A stretch of 64,000 nt of DNA from Streptomyces nymphaeiformis (GTDB taxonomy: Bacteria; Actinomycetota; Actinomycetes; Streptomycetales; Streptomycetaceae). Where the stretch lies: NCBI RefSeq assembly GCF_014203895.1, contig NZ_JACHJY010000002.1, positions 62,001-126,000 of the forward strand. The letters run 5' to 3'. Under the pieces are notes generated by a model, which ran no database searches, was not told the origin of the DNA, and saw nothing but the letters and a program-made list of their open reading frames with translations. Of this stretch, positions 17,401 to 26,177 are shown piece after piece. Numbering within the stretch: the first letter of the stretch is position 1; each line of letters opens with the position of its first letter. The position numbers and the translations under genes are program-made.

Positions 17401-18578
17401 CCGACGCCGAGGAACTCCGCACCCGCACAAGGCGGTTGCTCACCGAGCACCCGCCGGCCACGACCGACCGCACCGACTTCCTCAAGGCCCGCTTCGACGC
17501 CGGACTCGCCTGGGTGCACTACCCGGTCGGCCTCGGCGGACTCGACGCGCCCCGCGCCCTCCAGGCCGTCGTCGACGCCGAACTCGCCGCCGCGGGCGCC
17601 CCCGACAACGACCCGCGCCGGATCGGCATCGGTCTCGGCATGGCCGCCCCCACCCTCCTCGCGTACGGCTCCGAAGAGGTCAAGTCCCGCTTCCTGCGGC
17701 CCCTCTGGGTCGGCGAGGAGGTCTGGTGCCAGCTCTTCAGCGAGCCCGGAGCGGGCTCCGACCTCGCCGCCCTCGGCACCCGTGCCGTACGGGACGGCGA
17801 GGACTGGGTGATCGACGGGCAGAAGGTGTGGACCTCCAGCGCGCACCTCGCCCGCTGGGCCATCCTCATCGCCCGCACCGACCCGGAGGCGCCCAAGCAC
17901 CGGGGCATCACCTACTTCGTCTGCGACATGACCGACCCCGGCGTGGAGGTCAGGCCGCTGCGCCAGATCACCGGCGAGGCCGAGTTCAACGAGGTCTTCC
18001 TCACCGGCGTCCGCATCCCCGACGCCCACCGCCTCGGCGAGGTCGGCGACGGCTGGCGGGTCGCCCAGACCACCCTCATGAACGAGCGGGTCTCCATCGG
18101 CGGCGCCCGCATCCCCCGCGAGGGCGGCATGATCGGGAAGCTCGCCGCGACCTGGCGCGAGCGCCCCGAGCTGCGCACCCACGACCTGCACCGCCGCCTC
18201 CTCGACCTCTGGGTCGACGCCGAGGTCGCCCGGCTCACCGGCGAGCGCCTCCGCCAGCAGCTCGTCGCCGGACAGCCCGGCCCCGAGGGCAGCGCCATGA
18301 AGCTCGGCTTCGCCCGGCTCAACCAGGCCATCAGCGGCCTGGAGGTCGAACTGCTCGGCGACGAGGGCCTGTTGTACGGGGAGTGGGAGATGCGCCGCCC
18401 CGAACTCGTCGACTTCACCGGCCGGGACGCCGGATACAGGTATCTGCGCTCCAAGGGCAACTCGATCGAGGGCGGGACCAGCGAGGTGCTCCTCAACATC
18501 GTCGCCGAGCGGGTCCTCGGACTGCCCTCGGAGCCCCGCAACGACAAGGACGTCGCCTGGAAGGACCTGACCCGATGA
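17397..18578 (+). CDS. acyl-CoA dehydrogenase family protein (large type)
   Basis: 393 aa. The acyl-CoA dehydrogenase N, middle and C domains are all present, with the FAD-binding stretches QLFSEPGAGSDLAAL and WVIDGQKVWTSSAHLA and a C-terminal SIEGGTSEVLLNIVAERVLGLP. It is flavin-dependent and desaturates an acyl-CoA at alpha,beta. Overlaps on both sides (ATGA) show a tightly coupled three-gene operon. The pairing with a smaller homologue downstream suggests a heteromeric enzyme, as known for actinobacterial FadE pairs on bulky substrates. Confidence 0.9.
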   Translation: MTDAEELRTRTRRLLTEHPPATTDRTDFLKARFDAGLAWVHYPVGLGGLDAPRALQAVVDAELAAAGAPDNDPRRIGIGLGMAAPTLLAYGSEEVKSRFLRPLWVGEEVWCQLFSEPGAGSDLAALGTRAVRDGEDWVIDGQKVWTSSAHLARWAILIARTDPEAPKHRGITYFVCDMTDPGVEVRPLRQITGEAEFNEVFLTGVRIPDAHRLGEVGDGWRVAQTTLMNERVSIGGARIPREGGMIGKLAATWRERPELRTHDLHRRLLDLWVDAEVARLTGERLRQQLVAGQPGPEGSAMKLGFARLNQAISGLEVELLGDEGLLYGEWEMRRPELVDFTGRDAGYRYLRSKGNSIEGGTSEVLLNIVAERVLGLPSEPRNDKDVAWKDLTR

Positions 18579-19660
18579 CAGCGCAGACCGATCTGCTGTA
18601 CTCCGAGACCGAGGACGACCTGCGGGCGGCCGTCCGCGCGCTGCTCGCCGACCGGGCCGGCCACCAGACCCTCCTCGACCGGATCGAGACGGACAGCCCC
18701 TACGTCCCCGGCCTCTGGAAGTCCCTCGCCGGCGACATCGGCGCCGCGGGGCTCCTCGTGCCCGAGGCCCTCGGCGGCCAGGGCGCGACCCACCGCGAGG
18801 CCGCCGTGGTCCTGGAGGAGCTCGGCCGGGCGGTGACGCCGCTGCCGTACCTCACGGGCGCGGTGGTCGCCACGGAGACGCTGCTCGCCCTCGCGGGGGA
18901 GGGCGGCCCGGCGGTGGAGCTGCTCGCCGCACTCGCCTCCGGCGAGCGCGTCGCGGTCCTCGCGGTGCCCCTGTCGGCCGCGCCGGACGCGGAGCCGCGA
19001 CCCGGCCCCACCGTCGCGGGCGTGGCCGACGCCGCCGTCGCCGACGTCCTGCTCGTGCCGCGCGCCGACGGCCTGTACGCCGTACCGGCCGGAGAGGCGA
19101 CGATCGAGCCGCAGACCCCGCTCGACCTCACCCGCCCCCTGGCCCGCGTCACCACGGAGCCCGGGAGCGGCACCCGGCTCGCCGACGGCGACGCGGCCCG
19201 CGCGGCCGTCCGGCGCGGGCTGCTCGCGGGGGCCGGACTGCTCGCCTCCGAGCAGCTCGGCCTCGCGGAGTGGTGCCTGGAGGAGACCGTCCGGTACACC
19301 CGCGAGCGCCATCAGTTCAACCGGCCCGTGGGCTCCTTCCAGGCCCTCAAGCACCGCATGGCGCAGCTCTGGCTGGACCTCGTCGGGGCCAGGGCGGTGG
19401 CCCGCGCCGCCGCCGACGCCCTCGCCACCGGCAGCCCGGACGCCCCGCTGACCGTGGCGGTCGCCCAGGCGTACTGCTCCAGGACGGCGGTGCGCGCCGC
19501 GGAGGAGTGCGTGCAGCTGCACGGCGGGATCGGGATGACCTGGGAGCACCCGGCGCACCTGGCCCTGAAGCGGGCCAAGTCCGACCAGATCGCGCTCGGT
19601 TCGACGGGCCGGCACCAGGACGTGATCGCCGACCTGATGGACCTTCAGGCACCCGTGTAA
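18575..19660 (+). CDS. acyl-CoA dehydrogenase family protein (small partner)
   Basis: 361 aa acyl-CoA dehydrogenase homologue overlapping the preceding paralogue by 4 bp. The C-terminal domain is well conserved (RHQFNRPVGSFQALKHRMAQLW and VQLHGGIGMTWEHPAHL). The N-terminal and middle parts are shorter and diverged. In known FadE heteromers one subunit supplies the catalytic base and the other part of the flavin site, so this protein is probably a partner of the upstream one. The specific acyl-CoA is unknown. Confidence 0.88.
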   Translation: MTAQTDLLYSETEDDLRAAVRALLADRAGHQTLLDRIETDSPYVPGLWKSLAGDIGAAGLLVPEALGGQGATHREAAVVLEELGRAVTPLPYLTGAVVATETLLALAGEGGPAVELLAALASGERVAVLAVPLSAAPDAEPRPGPTVAGVADAAVADVLLVPRADGLYAVPAGEATIEPQTPLDLTRPLARVTTEPGSGTRLADGDAARAAVRRGLLAGAGLLASEQLGLAEWCLEETVRYTRERHQFNRPVGSFQALKHRMAQLWLDLVGARAVARAAADALATGSPDAPLTVAVAQAYCSRTAVRAAEECVQLHGGIGMTWEHPAHLALKRAKSDQIALGSTGRHQDVIADLMDLQAPV

Positions 19661-19669
19661 GGGGCCCCT

Positions 19670-19747
19670 GTGTCCACACCCCTTTACATACTGTTTAATT
19701 GCGAGCTGTTTGCAATAACAGTTGATCTTCAAGAGGGGTGTGGACAC
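19670..19747. repeat. perfect 14-bp inverted repeat framing the nik promoter
   Basis: GTGTCCACACCCCT (19670-19683) and AGGGGTGTGGACAC (19734-19747) are exact inverted copies separated by 50 AT-rich bases. The left arm starts 10 bp after the acyl-CoA dehydrogenase stop. The right arm contains the purine-rich ribosome-binding region of the next gene. In read-through RNA the stem would hide that ribosome site. Confidence 0.7.
19699..19715. promoter_or_regulatory. Nur-box-like operator (nickel uptake regulator)
   Basis: TTGCGA-GCTGT-TTGCAA fits the published Streptomyces Nur consensus tTGCaa-N5-ttGCAA with one deviation (GA for AA in the left half). It lies in a markedly AT-rich stretch about 35-50 bp before the start of a peptide/nickel ABC operon. 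Nur represses nickel uptake genes when nickel is sufficient. Confidence 0.65.
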
Positions 19748-19748
19748 C

Positions 19749-21347
19749 TTGGCCGCCCGATCCGTCCGCCGAGCGACCGCCGCGACACTCGGAGGGGCGC
19801 TCGCCCTCGCCGTCGCGGCCTGCACGAATCCCGGCTCCACTGCCGGCGGCTCCGGCGGACCCAGGGATTCCGCGGTCGTCGGCATCGCCTACGAGCCCGA
19901 GACCCTCAGCCCCCTCCTCGGCTACGGCAAGGACGGCAACTCCAAGATCTTCGACGGACTCCTCGCCTTCGACGCCGACATGAGGCTGAAGCCCGCCCTC
20001 GCCGTGCGGCTGCCCCGCGTCGGCGACGGCGGCCTCACCTACACGTACACCCTCCGCAAGGGCGTCACCTTCAGCGACGGCGTCCCCTTCACCGCGAAGG
20101 ACGTCGTCCACACCTACCGGACGATCCTCGACCCGAGGACGAACAACCCCTCCCGCACCGAACTCGACGCCCTCAAGAGCGTCGAGGCCGTCGGCGACGG
20201 CACCGTCGTCTTCCGGCTCAAGTACCCCTACGCGCCCTTCGCCCAGCGCACCGTCCACGCCATCGCCCCCGAGCACGTCACCGCGAAGCAGGACGTCAAC
20301 ACCGGCGCCTTCACCGACGAGCCGATCGGCACCGGACCGTACGTCCTCACCGGCTGGTCCAAGGGCGAGAAGCTCACCTTCGCCGCCAACCCCCGCCACT
20401 GGAACGGCGCGCCCGCGGTGAAGAGGTTCACCATGGCGATCATCAAGGACGACGACGTCCGCGCCACCCGCCTGCGCGCCGGCGACCTCGACGGCGCCGT
20501 CCTCCCGCCCGCCCTCGCCGCCGGCTTCAAGGGCGACCGGTCGAAGAAGACGTGGACGGCGAAGACCTTCGACTACCGCACGGTCACCCTGCCCACCCAC
20601 AACCCGGTCGCGGGCGACACCGCCGTCCGCCGCGCCCTCGACCTCGCCGTCGACCGGCAGGCCATGGTCGACAAGATCCTCGAAGGCGCCGGAAAGCCCG
20701 CCTACGGACCCGTCCCCACCGACAGCCCCTGGTTCGCGAAGGGCACCGAGCGGCGCCACGACCTCGCCGGCGCGCGGAAGATCCTCGACGAGGCCGGCTG
20801 GAAGCCCGGCCCCGACGGCATCCGCGTCAGGAACGGCGTCCGCGCCGCCTTCCCCCTCTGGTACCTCTCCGGCGACAAGCTCCGCCAGGACCACGCCCTC
20901 GCCTACGCCTCCGACGCGAAGAAGGCCGGCCTCGACATCACCACCCGGGCGGGCACCTGGGAGGTCATCGAACCCCGCATGAAGACCGACGCCGTCCTCG
21001 CGGGCGGCGGCTCGCCCGGCGACCCCGACTTCGACCAGTACCTCCTGCTGAAGTCCACCCTCGCCGGCGACGGCTTCCACAACATGGCCCGGTACGACGA
21101 CCCGACCGTCGACCGCGCCCTGGAGGACGGCCGCCGCACCGACGACCCCGGCAAGCGGCGCGCCGCGTACGACACCGTCCAGCGCGAACTGGCCAAGAAC
21201 CCCGGCTACACCTTCCTCACCCACATCGACCACCTCTACGTCATGAACGACGCCTGGGACGGACCCGGCACCCAGACCGAACCCCACGACCACGGCCTCG
21301 CCTCCGGCCCCTGGTGGAACGTCGAGGACTGGAAGCCGAAGAAGTGA
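19749..21347 (+). CDS. nikA: nickel/peptide ABC transporter substrate-binding lipoprotein
   Basis: 532 aa, SBP family 5 (peptide/nickel). TTG at 19749 gives an N-terminus with Arg residues, a hydrophobic stretch and a lipobox ending LAVAAC, so it is a lipoprotein outside the membrane. The family signature YTYTLRKGVTFSDGVPFTAKDVV lies near residue 100. TTG is preferred because AAGAGGGG lies 10 bases upstream; GTG 19740 is too close to it. It is the first gene of a five-gene overlapping operon behind a Nur-box-like operator, hence nickel rather than peptide uptake. Oligopeptide uptake remains possible. Confidence 0.75.
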   Translation: MAARSVRRATAATLGGALALAVAACTNPGSTAGGSGGPRDSAVVGIAYEPETLSPLLGYGKDGNSKIFDGLLAFDADMRLKPALAVRLPRVGDGGLTYTYTLRKGVTFSDGVPFTAKDVVHTYRTILDPRTNNPSRTELDALKSVEAVGDGTVVFRLKYPYAPFAQRTVHAIAPEHVTAKQDVNTGAFTDEPIGTGPYVLTGWSKGEKLTFAANPRHWNGAPAVKRFTMAIIKDDDVRATRLRAGDLDGAVLPPALAAGFKGDRSKKTWTAKTFDYRTVTLPTHNPVAGDTAVRRALDLAVDRQAMVDKILEGAGKPAYGPVPTDSPWFAKGTERRHDLAGARKILDEAGWKPGPDGIRVRNGVRAAFPLWYLSGDKLRQDHALAYASDAKKAGLDITTRAGTWEVIEPRMKTDAVLAGGGSPGDPDFDQYLLLKSTLAGDGFHNMARYDDPTVDRALEDGRRTDDPGKRRAAYDTVQRELAKNPGYTFLTHIDHLYVMNDAWDGPGTQTEPHDHGLASGPWWNVEDWKPKK

Positions 21348-22336
21348 CCCGCCGCCTCCCCTGGGGGGCCATGGCCCGGATGACGGGACGGCGGGCACTC
21401 GCCGCCGTCCCCGTCCTCCTCGGCGTCACCCTGGCGGTGTTCGCCGTCGCCGAAGCCTCCCCCTTCGACCCCGTCAAGGCCTACGCCGGCACCGCCGGAC
21501 TCACCGCCTCGCAGGAGAACCTCGACCAGCTCCGCGCCAACCTCGGCGTCGACCGGCCCCTCCTCACCCACTGGTGGGAGTGGCTCACCTCGGCCCTCGC
21601 CGGCGACCTCGGCGACTCCGCCGTGCTGCGCCGCCCCGTCACCGAGGTCATCGGCGAACGCCTCGGCTGGTCCGTCCTCCTCGCCGCCACCGCCTTCGCC
21701 GTGGCCCTCGCCCTCGGCACCCTGCTCGGCGTCCTCGCGGGACGCCGCCGCGGCGGCCTCGTGGACCGGGCCGTCAGCTCCGCCGCGTACACCCTGGAAG
21801 CCGCCCCCGCGTTCTGGCTCGGCCTCCTCGCCGTCTGGTTCTTCGCCCTGAAGCTCGGCGTCCTGCCCGCCGGCGGGCTCACCGACACCGGCAGCGACAC
21901 CGTCACCGCCGGCCAGATCGCCCGCCACCTCGTGCTGCCCGCGCTCGTCCTCGGCCTCTCCCAGCTGCCCTGGTTCTTCCTGTACGTCCGCCAGGGCGTC
22001 GGCGACGCGCTCGAAGAGGACCCCGTGCGCGGCGCCCGCGCCCGCGGCCTGCGCGAACGCACCGTCCTCACCGGCCACGCCCTCCGCTCCGGCATGCTCC
22101 CCATGCTCACCCTCGTCGGCTCCCGCGTCCCCGAACTCATCACCGGAGCCCTCCTGGTGGAGACCGTCTTCAGCTGGCCCGGCATCGCCGCCGCCACCGT
22201 CACCGCCGCCACCTCCGTCGACTTCCCGCTGCTCGCCGCCCTCACCGTCCTCGCCACCGCCGCCGTCCTCCTCGGCAACCTCCTCTCCGACCTGCTGTAC
22301 GGACTCGCCGACCCGAGGGCGGGCTTCGATGGCTGA
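21344..22336 (+). CDS. nikB: nickel/peptide ABC transporter permease (DppB/NikB type)
   Basis: 330 aa, with six or so membrane helices. The first is the typical N-terminal anchor ALAAVPVLLGVTLAVFAVAEASPFDP. A large periplasmic loop follows (LRANLGVDRPLLTHWWEWL), then the EAA loop region GARARGLRERTVLTGHALRSGMLP. The GTG start at 21344 overlaps the nikA stop (GTGA), so translation is coupled. Confidence 0.82.
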   Translation: MTRRLPWGAMARMTGRRALAAVPVLLGVTLAVFAVAEASPFDPVKAYAGTAGLTASQENLDQLRANLGVDRPLLTHWWEWLTSALAGDLGDSAVLRRPVTEVIGERLGWSVLLAATAFAVALALGTLLGVLAGRRRGGLVDRAVSSAAYTLEAAPAFWLGLLAVWFFALKLGVLPAGGLTDTGSDTVTAGQIARHLVLPALVLGLSQLPWFFLYVRQGVGDALEEDPVRGARARGLRERTVLTGHALRSGMLPMLTLVGSRVPELITGALLVETVFSWPGIAAATVTAATSVDFPLLAALTVLATAAVLLGNLLSDLLYGLADPRAGFDG

Positions 22337-23165
22337 CCCGCGCACCCACCGGCTGCGGCTGTGGACCTCCGCCGGCACTATCGCCGTCCTCGTCCTCGCC
22401 GTGCTCCTCGTGCCCCCGCTCGTGCAGTTCGACGAGCAGGCCGTCGACCTCTCCCGCAAACTCCTCCCGCCCTCCTGGGACCACCCCTTCGGCACCGACG
22501 ACCTCGGCCGCGACCTCCTCCTGCGGTGCGTCCACGGCCTGCGGATCTCCCTCCTCGTCGGACTCGTCGCCGCTCTCGTGGCCACCGTCGTCGGCACCGC
22601 CGTCGGCGCCGCGGCGGGGGCGCTCGGCGGCCGGCCCGACCGCTGGCTGATGCGGCTCGTCGACGCCTTCTCGTCCGTGCCGCACCTGCTGCTCGGCATC
22701 TTCGTGGTGGCCCTCTTCCGGCCCGGCGTCTGGCCCGTCATCGCCTCCGTCGCCGTCACCCACTGGCTCTCCACCGCCCGGATCGTCCGCGCCGAGGTCC
22801 TCTCCCTGCGCGGCCGGCCGTTCGTGGACGCCGCCGTCTCCGGCGGCGCGAGCCGATGGCGCGTCGCCGTCCGGCACCTGCTGCCCGCCGTCCTGCCCCA
22901 GGCCGGACTCGCCGCCGTCCTCATGGTCCCGCACGCCATGTGGCACGAGTCCGCGCTCTCCTTCCTCGGCCTCGGCCTCCCCAGCCACCAGGCGAGCCTC
23001 GGCAACCTCGTGCAGAACGCCCGCTCCTCCCTGCTCGCCGGGTACTGGTGGCCCACGCTCTACCCCGGCCTCCTCCTCATCGTCCCCACCCTCGCCGTCG
23101 CCGGCCTCGCGGGCGCCTGGCGCGACCGCCTCAACCCGCGCCGCCGATCGGAGCTGACCCTGTGA
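22329..23165 (+). CDS. nikC: nickel/peptide ABC transporter permease (DppC/NikC type)
   Basis: 278 aa, the second permease subunit. It has an N-terminal helix, the FGTDDLGRDLLLRCVHGLRISLLVG segment that marks DppC/NikC proteins, and an EAA loop around DAAVSGGASRWRVAVRHLLPA. It overlaps nikB by 8 bp and nikD by 4 bp. Confidence 0.83.
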   Translation: MADPRTHRLRLWTSAGTIAVLVLAVLLVPPLVQFDEQAVDLSRKLLPPSWDHPFGTDDLGRDLLLRCVHGLRISLLVGLVAALVATVVGTAVGAAAGALGGRPDRWLMRLVDAFSSVPHLLLGIFVVALFRPGVWPVIASVAVTHWLSTARIVRAEVLSLRGRPFVDAAVSGGASRWRVAVRHLLPAVLPQAGLAAVLMVPHAMWHESALSFLGLGLPSHQASLGNLVQNARSSLLAGYWWPTLYPGLLLIVPTLAVAGLAGAWRDRLNPRRRSELTL

Positions 23166-24154
23166 CCGCCCGCATCGCACGCGCCCTTCAGGCCGTCACG
23201 GCCGAGCGCGCCGGGGACGCCGTCCTCAGCGTCCGCGGCCTCACCGTCCGCTTCCGGCTGCCCGGCGGGCGGACCGTCGCCGCCGTCGGCGACGCCGACT
23301 TCGACCTCGCGGCGGGGGAGTGCCTCGCCCTCGTCGGGGAGAGCGGCTGCGGCAAGTCCGTCCTCGCCTCCGCCCTCCTCGGCCTCCTCCCCGGGAACGC
23401 CGAGACGTCCGGCACGGCGTTCCTCGACGGCACGGACCTCCTCGCCGCCGACGAGAAGACCCTCGCCCGCACCGTACGGGGCCGGCGCGTCGGCCTCGTA
23501 CCGCAGAGCCCCGCCGCCCACCTCACCCCCGTCCGGACCGTACGGTCCCATCTGGAGGAGACCGTCCGCGCCCTCACCGGAACCTCCCGCCGGGCCCGGC
23601 GCAAGACCGCCGAGGACGCCGCCGACCGGGCCGCGTTCCCCGCCGGACACCTCGACCGGTACCCGCACGAACTCTCCGGCGGCCTCGCCCAGCGCGCCGC
23701 CACCGCCCTCGCCCTCATCGGCGACGCCCGACTGCTCCTCGCCGACGAACCCACCACCGGACTCGACCGCGACCTCGTCGACCGCACCGTCGACGAACTG
23801 CGCCGCCACGCCGACGAGGGCCGCGCGCTGCTCCTCATCACCCACGACCTCGCCGCCGCCGCACGCATCGCCGACCGCGTCGCCGTCATGTACGCGGGCC
23901 GGATCGTCGAAGTCGCCCCCGCCCACCGCTTCTTCGGCCCCACCGGACCCCGCCACCCCTACGCCCGCGGGCTCCTCGACGCGCTGCCCGACCGGGCGTT
24001 CACCCCCGTCCCCGGCATGCCGCCGGAACTCTCCGCCCTGCCCGACGGCTGCGCCTTCGCCCCGCGCTGCCCCCGCGCCACCGCCCGCTGCGCCACCCGC
24101 CCCGAACCCACGGCCGGCGTCGCCTGCCACCACCCGGAGCAGCCCCGTGCTTGA
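23162..24154 (+). CDS. nikD: nickel/peptide ABC transporter ATPase (DppD/NikD type)
   Basis: 330 aa. Walker A is GESGCGKS, the signature LSGGLAQR and Walker B LLLADEPTTGLD. The C-terminal oligopeptide-type extension has CAFAPRCPRATARC. The GTG start overlaps the nikC stop (GTGA). Confidence 0.85.
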   Translation: MTARIARALQAVTAERAGDAVLSVRGLTVRFRLPGGRTVAAVGDADFDLAAGECLALVGESGCGKSVLASALLGLLPGNAETSGTAFLDGTDLLAADEKTLARTVRGRRVGLVPQSPAAHLTPVRTVRSHLEETVRALTGTSRRARRKTAEDAADRAAFPAGHLDRYPHELSGGLAQRAATALALIGDARLLLADEPTTGLDRDLVDRTVDELRRHADEGRALLLITHDLAAAARIADRVAVMYAGRIVEVAPAHRFFGPTGPRHPYARGLLDALPDRAFTPVPGMPPELSALPDGCAFAPRCPRATARCATRPEPTAGVACHHPEQPRA

Positions 24155-24800
24155 ACTCGACTCCGTCACCGCCGGATACGAGCGCCGCGCCCCCGTCTTC
24201 CGCGGCGCCTCCCTCACCGTCGCCCCCGGCGAGTCCGTCGGACTGCTCGGCCCCAGCGGCTGCGGCAAGTCCACCCTCGCCCGGGTCGCCGCCCTCCTCC
24301 ACCGCCCCGACGCCGGCCGCCTCGTCCTCGACGGCACCGAGGTACGGGCCTGGCGCCACCGCGCCCCGCGCGCCCGGCGCACCGCCGTCGGCGTCGTCTT
24401 CCAGCAGCCCCGCACCGCCGCCGACCCCCGCCTCACCCTCGCCGAACCCCTGCGCGCCGCCGGCCGCCGCGCCGAGGCCCGCGAGCGGGTCGCCGCCCTC
24501 GCCCCGGCCGTCGGCCTCACCCCCGACCTCCTCGGCCGCCGCCCCCACGAGGTCAGCGACGGCCAGCTCCAACGCGCCTGCCTGGCCCGCGCGCTGACGC
24601 TGCGTCCCCGCTGGCTGATCTGCGACGAGATGACCGCCATGCTCGACGCCTCCACCACCGCGGCCCTCGTCGCCGCCGTCGAGACCTACCGCGAGGAGAC
24701 CGGCGCCGGCCTCCTCGCCGTCGGTCACGACCGCGTCCTGCTGAACCGCTGGTGCGACCGTACGGTCGAATGGAAGGACTGCCTGCCCACCGCGGCCTGA
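24147..24800 (+). CDS. nikE: nickel/peptide ABC transporter ATPase (NikE type, short)
   Basis: 217 aa. Walker A is GPSGCGKS. The signature is VSDGQLQRACLARAL, with Asp in place of the usual second Gly of LSGGQ. Walker B is WLICDEMTAMLD, with the catalytic Glu present. The protein lacks the C-terminal oligopeptide extension and is shorter than NikD, as NikE-type subunits often are. It overlaps nikD by 8 bp and ends the operon. Confidence 0.8.
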   Translation: MLELDSVTAGYERRAPVFRGASLTVAPGESVGLLGPSGCGKSTLARVAALLHRPDAGRLVLDGTEVRAWRHRAPRARRTAVGVVFQQPRTAADPRLTLAEPLRAAGRRAEARERVAALAPAVGLTPDLLGRRPHEVSDGQLQRACLARALTLRPRWLICDEMTAMLDASTTAALVAAVETYREETGAGLLAVGHDRVLLNRWCDRTVEWKDCLPTAA

Positions 24801-24914
24801 CCGAAATCTCACCCGTATGGCCGCCCCGCCATACGCCCGGACGGACCGCGCATTCCGCCACACTGTCCGCCGAACGCCGCAATTCCGGTGCGGCGACGGA
24901 GGGACGTGAGAGCG

Positions 24915-25109
24915 ATGGCCGTTTCCATTTCTGTCGTGCTGCTGCTGTTGGTGCTGGCCGTGATCTTCCTGCGGACCGGCGGGCTGAAGATCACCCACGC
25001 CCTCGTCTGCGCCCTGCTCGGCTTCTTCCTCGCCGGCACCAGCATGGCGCCCACCATCCACAACGGCGTCGCCGCCACCGCCGACGTGGTCTCCAGCCTC
25101 AGACCGTGA
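24915..25109 (+). CDS. small two-helix membrane protein
   Basis: 64 aa with two predicted membrane helices (VSISVVLLLLVLAVIFL and ITHALVCALLGFFLAGTSMAP) and a short polar tail. No known domain was recognised; similar short proteins occur in Streptomyces. The ATG at 24915 is preceded by GGAGGGA at a slightly long distance. Downstream lie 10-bp tandem repeats and a hairpin. Confidence 0.6.
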   Translation: MAVSISVVLLLLVLAVIFLRTGGLKITHALVCALLGFFLAGTSMAPTIHNGVAATADVVSSLRP

Positions 25110-25120
25110 TCGTCACGGCT

Positions 25121-25160
25121 CCGTGAACTCCCGTGAACTGCTGTGAACTGCCCGTGAAAC
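25121..25160 (+). repeat. four tandem 10-bp GTGAAC repeats
   Basis: CCGTGAACTC, CCGTGAACTG, CTGTGAACTG and CCCGTGAAAC follow each other without gaps (25121, 25131, 25141, 25151). The spacing is about one helical turn, which would suit a protein lining one DNA face. They sit 85 bp before the secreted protein gene. Confidence 0.7.
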
Positions 25161-25171
25161 ACAGGGCAGTT
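25146..25171 (+). terminator. hairpin, possible terminator or attenuator
   Basis: AACTGCCC (25146-25153) pairs with GGGCAGTT (25164-25171) around a 10-base loop. There is no T run after it. It overlaps the last GTGAAC repeats and could end transcription of the small membrane protein gene. Confidence 0.4.
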
Positions 25172-25245
25172 CCATGTGCATCTCCTGCACTCGGCCCTGA
25201 CGTCTGCCGCCGGCGCGACACACGTCAGGACCCCGAGGAGCCGCT

Positions 25246-25779
25246 TTGACCACCCCACCGCCCCGCAGACGAGCACGCGCGTTCGCGCTGGTCACCGCGC
25301 TCGCGGCGACCCTCCTGGCGGGCGCCGCACCCGTCGCCCAGGCCGAGGAGATACCCCTCGCCCCCGGATTCCGCCTCGTCGCCCCCTACGAGGGCGCCCC
25401 CGCCACCGCGCGGCCCGTGCCCGGCAAGGGCCCCGCCCAGCACCCGTACCTCGCCCCCAACGGCCGCAGCGGCATGCACGCCGACGGCGCGGGCAGCGGC
25501 ACCCACCCCTGGTCCGGGCCGCTCGGGCGCGCCCCGCGGGTCACCAGCGAGAAGATCGCCGCCGTCGGCGGCGAGTGCGCCACCGTCACCTTCGACGCCG
25601 CCGGCCGCCTGGTCACCGTCTGCGGCACCTTCAGCGGCTTCCTCCTGAAGCTGCTCGACCCGCGCACCCTGGCCACCCTCGCCGAGTACAAGCTGCCGCA
25701 GCGCTCCTCCACCGTCGAGGCCGTCACCCGCCTCGACTTCGAGAAGATCTTCAAGAAGTCCTCGCCCTCGGGGTGCTGA
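25246..25779 (+). pseudogene. secreted protein, 3' truncated
   Basis: 177 aa are left. TTG at 25246 follows GAGGAG. The signal peptide has a basic start, a hydrophobic core and a cleavage site near APVAQA-EE. The mature part reads like the N-terminal third of a Streptomyces secreted protein of unknown function that, as I recall, is about 450-480 aa long (GGECATVTF, LLDPRTLATLAEYKLPQRSS). After FEKIFK the sequence loses family resemblance and stops within seven codons at about 25,760-25,779. I infer truncation at a rearrangement joint; only comparison with full homologues can prove it. Confidence 0.6.
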
Positions 25780-26177
25780 CCTGCGCAGATAGACGTCCAA
25801 CGGGCGCTGGCCTGCGACTTTGCTCCTTTCCGGAGCTTTCACGATGACACCGCCTTACGCGGTCGATTCTCCCCGGACGCTCCCCAAGGCGGCTTGATTC
25901 CCCCCGGATTCTCCCCGGCCGGCACTGCTTCGGCAGGAGCACAGCCCCTGGTCAAGGCTGGTTCTCGGCTCGGAGAAGCGGCTACGCACAGTGTCGGGGG
26001 AGGAGCATGATCGTGTCGTGCGTGTGTCGTGCGTGTTCTGAACGGTCCGTCTCGGCGGGAGCCTTCGGTAAGTGTCCAACGGTTCGTGCCCTTGCCGTCC
26101 AGGGCGGGTTCGTCCTCGGTTGTGGTCCGAACGCGCGTCGTGGGTTCATGAGCATGCTCCCCGAGGAGCCCCGCTGA
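25780..26177. other. non-coding joint region
   Basis: No believable gene. It begins directly after the truncated secreted-protein frame. A short match to the dispersed repeat family, CGCTGGCCTGCGACTTTG (about 25802-25820), is the only recognisable structure; the rest has lower coding signal than the left block. Confidence 0.5.
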
